Positions 42,201-54,100 of a stretch of 64,000 bases of DNA are shown here, piece after piece (position 1 is the first letter of the stretch; each line of letters starts with the position of its first letter). The notes below the pieces were generated by a model. The model did no database searches. It had not been told where the DNA came from and saw only the letters and a list, made by a program, of their open reading frames with translations. Source of the stretch: Epiperipatus broadwayi (Eukaryota > Onychophora > Udeonychophora > Euonychophora > Peripatidae); assembly GCA_028023455.1 (NCBI GenBank), contig JAQFVV010012422.1, positions 8,592,337-8,656,336 on the forward strand, given 5' to 3'. The position numbers and the translations under genes are program-made.

Positions 42201-45200
42201 TCTTAAATAAATACATAAAATGTTTTGATTATGTTTGATTTTGTATTTATTTTTACTTTTCTTTAAAGCAACCTCTTCGTAAACATGTAAAATCATATAA
42301 TGCTAAATAAATGCCAGTAGATTCCCAGATTAGTTTCCAGATTATTGGCCTACTCAGCAGGAAACACTGACTTTTTCACAATATTCATTCAGCAATCAAG
42401 ATAATGGCTTGACATTTTCAAATATCCTAAGATCTTGGATCCAAGTAAAGCAAGCAGTTATATATTGCAATAAATACAATTAAAGCTAACCATAAGTCTT
42501 TAACCTGAATAGAAATAAGAAAAAGAAAAATGATTATACGTTTAGTTGAGAGAAAGTGTGCTGTCAGAGCATCCAAGTAGCACAATAATCACATGCCTTT
42601 AACCAATTGAGATTAAGATCAGTATAAAACAAAAAAGTACTATGTTACAAACAAACAGAAACTGATCTGGAGATCTCTTTTTGTACTATTTTATTAATTA
42701 TTTGTCCAGGCAGAGAGCCCAAGAGAGGAAGAAATGGGTTACAATGATCAAACATAGATTAAATGTAAGTAAGACAACACTCATTTTTAGTAAATAGCAT
42801 TCCTTTTACGAAAAGTTTTAGAGTGCCCACAATTAACTTACAAATAATTAAAATATAAAGTTGATAACCTAATAATAGATTTGTGCAGCTAGACAACAAG
42901 CTAATTTTGGCTCAAAATCTTGAGATGTTCCAAAATTTCAAATTTTTACCTTGAATAGCATAATAAAAATAAAAGGTCACTGATATACTGATATTGTAAC
43001 AGTCAGAATTGTCTATCTCGCTAACACACTGCAGAATTCAAACCCCAGACATGAAACTGAACATTCTAGGAGGGGTTACCTTCTAGATATACTAAGTTCG
43101 AATCTAAAGCCCAAATTTTACAGTGCCACCTACGTGATAACGCATCTGATGCTACTACTAGTATAACCTTTGACCGGTGCCTGGTGGTCAGGGAGAAACA
43201 AAGGACTCTATACTAAAAGAAGCTTGGGTGGCTAATTAACGTCTATGGATTTACAAAAGAAATGCAGAAAATATATATATAGAGCGAGACAGTGATAGGA
43301 ATCAAATAAAATAAGAGATCAAATTTAGTTTTAAATAATTTCACAAAATTTATTTATATAAATTATATATATAACGCCACTGTCTGCTTATATGAGACAG
43401 CGACGCGTATTAAATAATTGTTGGCATTATATTCCAATAAATGACAAAAAGGTTTTAAAGCAAAGTGATATATTCTATTCCTCAGGCTAATAGCATTACG
43501 ATAATGTGCTTGATGAGATAGGAACATGTGCGAGGTGCTTTGAGCAATTATACAAGTTTAAGAAAATATTTGAAAATTAAGTGTTATAAAATATTTATTG
43601 ATTTCAAGAATAGCACGGACAAAAGCTTACTAAGCAACAAAGTGGGAATGTGATCAAGGCATTTATTTGATAATAATAATAATAAAGTTACATTGGGAGG
43701 TCAGTATTGCTGATAATGAATTTATTAAAGTTGGAGGGTGTGACACGTTTAAGTCACGGATGCTTTGTAAAAATAAATATAAAATAAAACAATATTGAAT
43801 ATCCGGAATGATTACGAAGGGCATCTCGCTGCTAATCCGTAGGAAAGTATTTTATGAACAGCCGAAACTTAGCGACTGAGTGACGATTGCATTTAATTCC
43901 TAGGTGTGTCATTTGTGGACACCCTCTGCCTGGAAACCGCAAGAAGCGAAGAGAACGACCTTGGCCGTGTAAAAAATCCTTTGAAAATTAAAACAAAGCG
44001 GTCTCAACAACCAATTCATTTACCAGCAATATGAGACTAGTGTATATAAAACATACTGAATGGGTTTTACTTGGATTAAGAGAAATGCCCAATCAAATTC
44101 CCAGAAATTCATTTAAAAGGGTCCACACATTCTCGACGTCAATGATGAACTTTGTAATTAAAGTAGAAAATGGTAATTAAAATAGAAAAATGCATGCTTG
44201 CGGGTTTGAAAAGTAAGTATAGATTTATATATGCAATCATGCATTAGGGGACACATTTAATCATTGACCTCGCACATACTCTCATATTAGATTAAAATCA
44301 ATAACATGTAGATTTTAAACTATGTGATTATATTATATATTAAAGAAAAGAATCGCCCTCGAACGAGTGATTTGCAAGATAATAAAATTGGAAATTATTT
44401 AGAAATTTAAAATATGCCTTCATAGCGGCGTCTTATTTTCAACAAAAGAAATAATTCACTCGGTCAAAGACGATTCTGACACATTATCATAATAAAATAA
44501 CAGAAAGCTTAATAAATAGAAAATATTAACTCAAGGATAGAGAGCAAAATGTTGATTATATTTAAAGAAGTACATAATGACGTTATGTGAAATATAAGAA
44601 AACAATTTAAAATAGCTATAGCATGTTAGTTATCACAAGAGCTCTTGGTTTAATTTAGGGTTACCTCTGGAGAAGCATTTTAGGAAGATTGATGGTCGGC
44701 AGGTTTTTATATAAATTAACAGCAAAATCTGGAAATGTTCATATTTTTGGCAGCAGCAGCAGTTCCGGGGTTCCTTGTGTGATAGCTTCCAATGGTCTAT
44801 GGCAGCATATGGCCACTCCAGAGAGAAATAGCCTTCTTGCGCTCTACTCCGTCATGTCAAGATTTACAAATTACTACAAATTTTGGTTAGAAACATTAGA
44901 CCTCAGAATGATTTCTCTTAGAGACATTAGAACGGAAAACAAAAAAAAACGAGAAATTAACAATAGAACTGCCCTGGAGCGTTACAAAAATATATCGGAC
45001 TTATCAGCTGTAATTAAATCTATCCGAATGTCTAAAGGAATTCAACAAAATTTTAATTAATTTTTTTTGTTAATTTCCCTGTCGACATTCGAATTACAAA
45101 CTAGATTTAATTAAAAATTACTTTTATTAATTAAAATATATAATTGTTAATTAGAGAAGATATTAATTAGTATTAAAGTTTATCGGCTATGAATATGAGG

Positions 45201-48200
45201 CACGGATCTTCGAAAACGTTAAGCCGATAAACTTTAATACTAATTAATATCTTCTCTAATTAACAATTATATATTTTACATATAGTGAGAAGTAAAGCTA
45301 TATTTTTATTAATTAAAGAAAACCTTAAGTGGACATCTGCTGTTTTTAGATAAACTTATATAACGTTAACTAATTAACCTATTGTCCCTCATTTATTTTA
45401 ACAGAAATATTTGGAATGACTTTTATTAAATTAAACGAAAATTATTTTTCTTTTAAATTGCAATATTTGAATCTATTTACTAAATGAATATTTACTAAAT
45501 GAATTTTATTTTAAATCAAAAATATATTACGACGGTAATATATATTTGTAAATAGATTCAAACAAAATAACTTTAACAATTTATAATTTTGATATGTTTT
45601 AAAATGCATATCATAGTGTGTGCGCAATTACGACTTATATAACCTACTTTTTAATAAATCAAAATTATGTGAACATATACATAATCTATAATCTTTTATT
45701 TATTTGGGAATGAGTTATATATATAATATGAGCATTGTACTCATGGTTTAAAATTAGGCAGGATTTTCGGTATATAAGTGTATTGCAGACACACTACGAT
45801 AGATTGGGGTTCAAACTAAGGTATGAGATTAGGAAATAGGTGAGAAAAGGTGAAACGAAGATCTGCAAAGCAGACCTTACTGTTTCACATTCCCTTAGTG
45901 ACGGAAGAAAAAAAAATTGTTAAAAAAAAAAAAGATCTTACAACAGGTGTCCACCTATGAAACCTGCATAAAAAATTTACAAGATAACCCATAATATACA
46001 GGATATAAATATAATGAAGAAACGAAACTGAATCATATACCTGGATCATATTAATAAATCTACCATCTAGTGAACATTTTCTATTATCTCCCCCTTCAAC
46101 AAAATTTTATTTACCCTTCAACAAAATTTTATTTAACCAATCTAATAGTTTAACATTGTTTATATCTGATCTCCTTTCTCATTTATCCTGTGACGTGTCC
46201 ATTTTTTTCTTTTTTTTTTTTTTGTTTAAAAAAAAACTACTATAATCCTGGGTCTGGGGGGTAATAACTGCCTTTATAATTTGATGACTGCAGTCTCGGA
46301 TTATCAGGCCTCTTTACCTTGACTGGCGGTTCTTTAGCCCAGGGACTGAAATCCAGAGTGGTTAAGAATTCGGCCATTTCCTTTACTTCATCCGGTTGAT
46401 ATATTTTTGCTATATCAGGTGGGATATTTTCCTTGTTTTTTTTAAATACTTCGATATTGGTGGTAAGCTTGGTTAGCTGGGTTTGAGGTGCTAGGTCTCG
46501 TACATCATTTGCTGGGAATATCCTGTCTGAATAGTTTGGGACATTTTTTTACTTCATGAAATATTTTAGTGTTGAGCTTGGTTAGCTGGGTTTGATGTCC
46601 TAAGTCTCGGATATCATTTGCTGGAAGTACTTTTTCCAAATAAAGTTTGGGACATTTTTTAACTTCATGAAATATTTTAATATTGATAGGTTGGGTTGGC
46701 TGAGTTCGAGGTCCCAGGTCTGGTGTATCAGTCTTCTTTGCGGAATCATTTGTCTCTACTTTCTGGTTCAGGAGTTTATCTTCCATCTCTTGCCATCCAG
46801 GGAGGAGTCTTATAGCGCTCTAAGTTGCTCACTTCTCCTTCGGCTTTCTTCTTCCCATCTTTTTGCTCTTTCTTCACCTTGCTTAAACAATTCTATAATA
46901 GTCCGGAAATGGACCTCATTATCATCCGTATTTCCCATGGCCTTGGATGATTATCGTAACCGATGATGATGATGACTTTTTTTTTATTTTACTGCTAACT
47001 ATATTATCCTAAACACAAATTTTTTTTACGTTTGATTTCAAATTTTATTAATGGCTAATAGGCTATCTCCCTCTCGGTTCTGTTGGCCTAATTACTGCTT
47101 TTATGTTTATCACTAAAAACCCCAACTATTACCCTTTTACTACTGCAAAAATTTCTTGTTTAAATCTGCTGTCAACCTACATATATTCTATTGCCCGTAC
47201 ATAAAAAAAAATCTCTTAAATTCTATCTGTCAAAATATTTCGCTAACATATATATTTTTAAACTCAAGCAATTTTTATTTATATATGTTAACATTCGCTA
47301 GATCCGGGTATACTTATTTCATTCCTTCTTATTTAAGATTAGCATACATATATTTTTATTTACATAATTATTGATCCGATTCACGTCTCATTATTTGGTC
47401 TAAGAAAAATTTACACACGTTGGAAAAAAAAATTACATACGAAAGAATTTAGCCTGGTGACAAAATTTATTTTAGAAGTAACTCCATTTAATGAAATTAC
47501 CCTTGGGCGCCATGTCACCAGTTAAAAGAATCCATAGACTGTTAGCTTCCCAAAATGAATTTTAATAACTATTCCATTTAACTATGGGCACTCGTTAAAA
47601 CATTCACATTTTTTTATTGATTACAACATTTTATTTATTATTGAATTTTTTTGAATTCCATACGATAGCCTATTACATATCTAGGTCATTACCGTACAAA
47701 ATTACTATTATGCTAACTTGCGCATTGAGCCGATAAAACTTTATTTTGATAGAAAAATACAATATATGAAATATTCGTAGATTGTCACAATATTCACTTG
47801 GGACAACATTTAAGTAATTCATGACACGCGTGTAGTGTCACTTAAATGAAACAACAAATACAGATAAATACAGATGGCTCGTATCGCACTATAGCAAGTT
47901 TGGACAAGTTCTAATTATATAGAATAAGTAATTGAATGCCCGAGTCAAACAAAATATATGAAATATACATGGAAATAAACAATATAGATAATATAGAGTT
48001 TGAAAAATATTATATATATCAAAAATATAAAGGATTTGAGTGATTAAATACGAATAAAATACTAAAATTAAGCTACAGAGATGTGGGTGTTTAAATAATT
48101 AAGATCTACAGGGATGTGGGTGTTTAAATAATCGAGGCTCCACGTTTGGGCAAGCCATGGACCAGGAAAAAAAAATACTATGTAACAGTCAGAATCGTCT

Positions 48201-51138
48201 ATCTAGCTAACACACTGCAGAATTCAAATCCCAGACACGAAACTGAACATTCTAGGAGGGGTTGCCTTCTAGATATACTAAGTTTGAATCTAAAGCCCAA
48301 ATTTCACAGCGCCACCTACGTGATAACGCATCTAATGCTACTATTAGTATAACCTTTGATCGGTGCCTGGTGGTCAGGGAGAAACAAAGGACTCTATACT
48401 AAAAGAAGCTTGGGTGGCTAATTAACGTCTATGGATTTACAAAAGAAATGCAGAAAATATATATATAGACCGAGACAGTGATAGGAATCAAATAAAATAA
48501 GAGATCAAATTTAGTTTTAAATAATTTCACAAAATTTATTTATATAAATTATATATATAACGCCACTGTCTGCTTATATGAGACAGGGACGCATATTAAA
48601 TAATTGTTGGCATTATATTCCAATAAATGACAAAAAGGTTTTAAAGCAGAGTGATATATTCTATTCCTCGGGCTAATAGCATTACGATAATGTGCTTGAT
48701 GAGATAGGAACATGTGCGAGGTGCTTTGAGCAATTATACAAGTTTAAGAAAATATTTGAAAATTAAGTGTTATAAAATATTTATTGATTTCGAGAATAGC
48801 AAGGACAAAAGCTTACTAAGCAACAAAGTGGGAATGTGATCAAGGCATTTATTTGATGATAATAATAATAATAAAGTTACATTGGGAGGTCAGTATTGCT
48901 GATAATGAATTTATTAAAGTTGGAGGGTGTGACACGTTTAAGTCATGGATGCTTTGTAAAAATAAATATAAAATAAAACAATATTGAATATCCGGAATGA
49001 TTACGGAGGGCATCTCGCCACTAACCCGTAGGAAAGTATTTTATGAACAGCCGAAACTTAGCAACTGGGTGACGATTGCGTTTAATTCCCAGGTGTGTCA
49101 TTTGTGGACACACTCTGCCTGGAAACCGCAAGAAGCGAAGAGAAAGGCCTTGGCCGTGTAAAGAATTCTTGGAAAATTAAAACAAAGCGGTCTCAACAAC
49201 CAATTCATTTACCAGCAATACGAGACTAGTGTATATAAAACATACTGAATGGGTTTTACTTGGATTAAGAGAAATGCCCAATCAAATTCCCAGAAATTCA
49301 TTTAAAAGGGTCCGCATATTCTCGACGTCAATGATGAACATTGTAATTAAAGTAGAACATGGTAATTAAAATAGGAAAATGCATGCTTACGGGTTTGAAA
49401 AGTAAGTATAGATTTATATACGCAATCATGCATTAGGGGACACATTTAATCATTGACCTCGCACATACTCTCATATTAGATTAAAATCAATAACATGTAG
49501 ATTTTAAACTATGTGATTATATTATATATTAAAGAAAAGAATCGCCCTCAAACGAGTGATTTGCAAGATAATAAAATTGGAAATTATTTAGAAATTTAAA
49601 ATATGCCTTCATAGCGGGGTCTTATTTTCAACAAAAGGAATAATTCACTCGGTCAAGGTCAAAGACGATTCTGACACATTATCATAATAAAAACAGAAAG
49701 CTTAATAAATAGAAAATATTAACCCAAGGATAGAGAGCAAAATGTTGATTAGGTAAAAGCCTGAAATCCGGGCACAGCCGCTTGGGGCATTGTTTACGGG
49801 TCAAAACACATAAAAATGCCGTTTCGGCGGCCATGGCCTTACAGGCTAATATGTATTGTATTAACCCATTGAGTTAGGCCGCTTTACATGACATTGCACA
49901 AAAATATTACAGCCTGTTTTGTGCTTCAAAGCTATTTACGCCTATTCGTTCTTTTCATAGCTGATTACCGTATCGTTTGAGGGTGTTTAAATTTCAAGGC
50001 GGTAAGAGTTTTTCAAATCTCCGTAATAGAGTAATGCCATTTCGATTTAAAAAATGTTGTTAATTATTAAGAATTGTCATATGGTCCCCATCCTTCCCGA
50101 AAAAAAAGGTTAATATGTAAAAAAAATGGGCAAAGTGTATGTTCGAACAGGCTTCGCCAAAGCCCTCGCGCTAAGTCACATTTCAGCGTGGTGGGGAAAA
50201 TATTCGAGACCACTAAAAGATCTGAGACGAATGTCCAATTTTGAAACTTTTCTTCAGATAAATTGCCAAGTACAGAAAGTGTTTTTTATTTTATTTTGTC
50301 AGGCACATATAATGTCCACTTTTTATTACAGCAATAAAATTTAATAAATAATTTTAAAAAGTCCAAACTTTGTGTCCTTTTTTTTTTTTTTATTTCATTA
50401 GAAATTAACAAGTATTTGGATTCAATTTTTGTCCACTTTTTATTACAGCAATAAAATTTAATAAATAATTTTAAAAAGTCCAAACTTTGTGTCCTTTTTT
50501 TTTTATATTTCATTAGAAATTAACAAGTATTTGGATTCAATTTTTTGCAGCGGGGTTAAAATAAATGACGACTTTGGTTGACTTTTTGTTAAGAATAACA
50601 AATTATGAAATACACCCCACCCCCACCCCCAAAAGCAGTTTATTGTAGAAGGCTAAAAAAAAAAAAGGTAATTCAAACGAAATAGAAATTAAAGTAAAAA
50701 GTGAGAAAAAGTTGTTTCAAAAAAAAAAAAAAAAGGTTAAATTCTTGACTTTTTGGTTACAATTCTTTTTCCGAGTGTGGGTGGGGGTGGGTGTTTGAAA
50801 ATTTTTGAATCGGCAAAAACACAAAAGTAAATTTGGATTTAATATTAAGAAAAACAATTACGTCAACCAAAAAGAAATCAAAATTCGAACCAAGTCCCAA
50901 AGTTGATTCTTCTCTTTTTTCAGTGCTATTAAAATAATTTGAGTATTTTTGTTGCCTTTTTGTTAATAATAAACAGTATGAATTCCCCCCCTCCTCCGCT
51001 CAAAAAGCTGTTTCTTGTAGTAGCCAAAAAAAAAGGCTAATTCAAACATAATCTAAATCAAAGTGATAACAAGTTGTGTTTTTAAAAAAAAGTAAAATAA
51101 TTTAAGGAGGAGGAGGAGGAGGAGGGGGGGAGGAGGAG

Positions 51139-51170
<32 letters not shown>

Positions 51171-54100
51171 AGAAGAGGAGGAAGAAGAAGAAGAACCATT
51201 TAGTCAAGACAAAAAAAATAAATAAATAAAAGAAAGGTAGAATTAAGTTCTAAACAAGTCGCAAATAATTGTATTCTATTTTTTCGGCGGTAGGATTCAA
51301 ACAAATTTTTTTGACGTCGTGAAATGGACCGAAGTTTTCAAATGATAAAAAGAAAAAATACAATTAGCAAAATTTGTGAAAAAAATATCAGATTCCAACA
51401 AAAAACCCACAAAAAGTAATGAAAATGAATATCAAAATTTGTTTAATAATAAAGAAATCATGTTCTAAATGAAATAAAAATTATTCGTTTAATCAATATT
51501 AGAAAAAAAAAACCTTGTATAAAAAAGAAAAAAGTTGCAGCGGCCCGGTAACGTTATATTTCATTGATTTTGTCTAGCATCAACGCTCCAAGCGGCTTTG
51601 CCCGGATTTCAGGCTTTTACCGTTGATTATATTTAAAGAAGTACATAATGACGTTATGTGAAATATAAGAAAACAATTTAAAATAGCTATAGCATGTTAG
51701 TTATCACAAGAGCTCTTGGGTTAATTTAGGGTTACCTCTGGAGAAGCATTTTAGGTAGATTGATGGTCGGCAGGTTTTTATAAAAATTAACAGCAAAATC
51801 TGGAAATGTTCATATTTTTGGCAGCAGCAGCAGTTCCGGGGTTCCTTGTGTGATAGCTTCCGATGGTCTACGGAAGCATATGGCCATTCCGGAGAGAAAT
51901 AGCCTTCTTCCACTCTACTCCGTCATGTCAATATTTACAAATTACTACAAATTTTGGTTAGAAACATTAGAATGGAGAACAATAGAAAATCCTCCTTTTT
52001 ATATTAGAAATTAACAATAGAACTGCCCTGGAGCGTTACAAAAATATATCGGACTTAACAGCTGTAATTAAATCTATCCGAATGTCTAAAGGAATTCAAC
52101 AAAATTTTAATTAATTTCTTTTGTTAATTTCCCTGTCGACATTCGAATTACAAACTAGATTTAATTAAAAATTACTTTTATTAATTAAAGAAAACCTTAA
52201 GTGGACATCTGCTGTTTTAGATAAACTTATATAACGTTAACTAATTAAACTATTGTCCCTCATTTTTTTTAACAGAAATATTTGGAATGACTTTTATTAA
52301 ATTAAACGAAAATTATTTTACTTTTAAATTGCAATATTTGAATCTATTTACTAAATGAATATTTACTAAATGAATTTTATTTTAAATCAAAAATATATTA
52401 TGACGGTAATATATATTTGTAAATAGATTCAAACAAAATAACTTTAACAATTTATAATTTTGATATGTTTTAAAATGCATATCATAGTGTGTGCGCAATT
52501 ACGACTTATATAACCTAACTTTTTAATAAATCAAAATTATGTGAACATATACATAATCTATAATCTTTTATTTATTTGGGAATGAGTTATATATATAATA
52601 CAAGCATTGTACTCGTGGTTTAAAATTAGGTGGGATTTTCGGTATATAAGCGTATTGCAGACACACTACGATAGATTGGGGTTCAAACTAAGGTATGAGT
52701 CTAGGAAATAGGTGAGAAAAGGTGAAACGAAGATCTGCAAAGCAGATCTTACTGTTTCAATATAAAACATTTATAAAGTCTGCCACTAAAAAAACCAATA
52801 ACTTAGAAATGTCAGAAAAGCTATTTTAATATTACTATCTGCTATCTATTGACTAATCTTGTCTAAGAAAGGCCCTAAAGCACACGACGCTGTTTTGTGT
52901 CAATTATTAAAAATTCTGATATTATATAATTAAGACATTATGAACCATATATTAAAATAAAAAATGATTTTATAATAAGAATGAATATACAATATATCTT
53001 GCAATAATAACTAATCTTTTGATTGCAACACTTTTAAATTATACATATTTGTTATTCTCATGATGTTTTGGCTACATGAAATCTGAGAAAAATGCAGTAT
53101 TTTTTTTTTTTAAGTGTCACTCTGTTTGTCTGTTTTCAGCATTTTGCATATCTCTGGCTATTTTCCAAACTTAATAAAGAATTAAATATTGTATTGTATT
53201 TTGTGTTAACTAAATAGTATTTGCTTATGATAAAAATAAGTCATAAATGTCTTAGTCTAAAAGATGTAATTATTCTATATCCTCCATCATCTGGATAATA
53301 TTTTTATTTTTAAATAATCAGATTGCATCTGCACAATGGCTCGCATTAAAATTTATGAACTTAAAGCATTAATGTGCATTCTTAATTAATTAGTAATTGA
53401 GATTTTTTTAGATCCTTATCTTAATTAATAATTTCTGAACAATAAATTTTTATTTAATTAAAAATCTAACAGAATCAGAATTTAACTATCAACTAAATCA
53501 GACTTATTTTTAAAATCATATTTATTAATTACTATATTTTAAGAGTTGCCCTAAATATAATATTGTTATACAATTAATATATAATAAGAATTATTCTTTT
53601 TTCTTGTTTATCATCTATGCATTAATTATTAGCATATATAATTATAATTAATAACAACTTTCTTTTTTCACTTTATATAATGCAAACATTATTTTCTTCA
53701 AATTTTCTTTCCTTACAGTTTCGACTGTCCAGCAATTTTCTTCAGAGCTACAAAATATTTAAATATATACAACTACATGGAATGAAATATTTTATTATAA
53801 TTATATCTAAATGTATTAAATAATTCATATTTTAATTACAATTGTACAAATATTCATACACTTGTAATTATTCATCTTAAAATTATATTTTGTTTTATTT
53901 AATATTTTTTAGCTTTTATATATATCTTTAAATTACACAATCAAATTTTTTGAGATTTAAATTTTAAATATTTTATAGCTCTGAGAAGACAGGCCTGAAA
54001 AACATTGTAAATCATCATATTATGGTGAGACCAGGGTCTCTCTATCCACTAGATTATCCCAACACACATACTCCTATAATAAAGCACTGGTAGACACTTC

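Larger units (their letters stand above)
49752..51621. mobile_element. 1.87-kb TIR DNA transposon inserted in right LTR, 8-bp TSD
   Basis: The terminal inverted repeats are 34 bp with one mismatch, starting GGTAAAAGCCTGAAATCCGG at both ends (right end as complement). The TSD is GTTGATTA at 49744-49751 and 51622-51629. The left LTR has the empty site, so the borders are exact. Eight-bp TSDs occur in hAT, P and Merlin groups. The GG start is not the hAT CAG, and the superfamily is undecided. The interior has no transposase: a 72-codon ORF (50126-50344) is unrecognised, with a tandem repeat and a GGA/GAA microsatellite, so it is non-autonomous. Confidence 0.88.
42995..52759. mobile_element. LTR retrotransposon with 2.9-kb LTRs, non-autonomous
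   Basis: Two direct repeats, 42995-45887 and 48181-52759, both begin TGTAACAGTCAG and end TTACTGTTTCA, giving TG..CA ends with a short imperfect inverted repeat (TGTAACAG/CTGTTTCA). The outer flanks are ATAT on both sides (42991-42994, 52760-52763), a 4-bp TSD. The internal region is only about 2.3 kb and shows no protease, reverse transcriptase, RNase H or integrase; it has a broken minus-strand ORF. LTRs this long with a pol-less interior fit a LARD-type non-autonomous element that needs a partner's enzymes. The strand of transcription is unsettled. Confidence 0.8.
48181..52759. repeat. Right long terminal repeat (4579 bp including a 1870-bp insertion)
   Basis: It is the same sequence as the left LTR once the insertion at 49752-51621 and its TSD are removed (about 2.7 kb), the difference being the left LTR's hairpin insert. 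It ends ACTGTTTCA at 52759, next to the outer TSD ATAT. The AATAATAATAATAATAA microsatellite near 48858 is longer than in the left copy. Confidence 0.82.

Noticed and set aside
46667-46966. 99-codon plus-strand ORF
   Set aside because: It is the antisense shadow of the broken minus-strand ORF, whose repeats and reading through two frameshifts make better protein sense.
50286-50513. 75-codon minus ORF with a repeated [12 protein letters not shown] phrase
   Set aside because: It is produced by the 117-bp tandem duplication inside a transposon and has no independent coding evidence.
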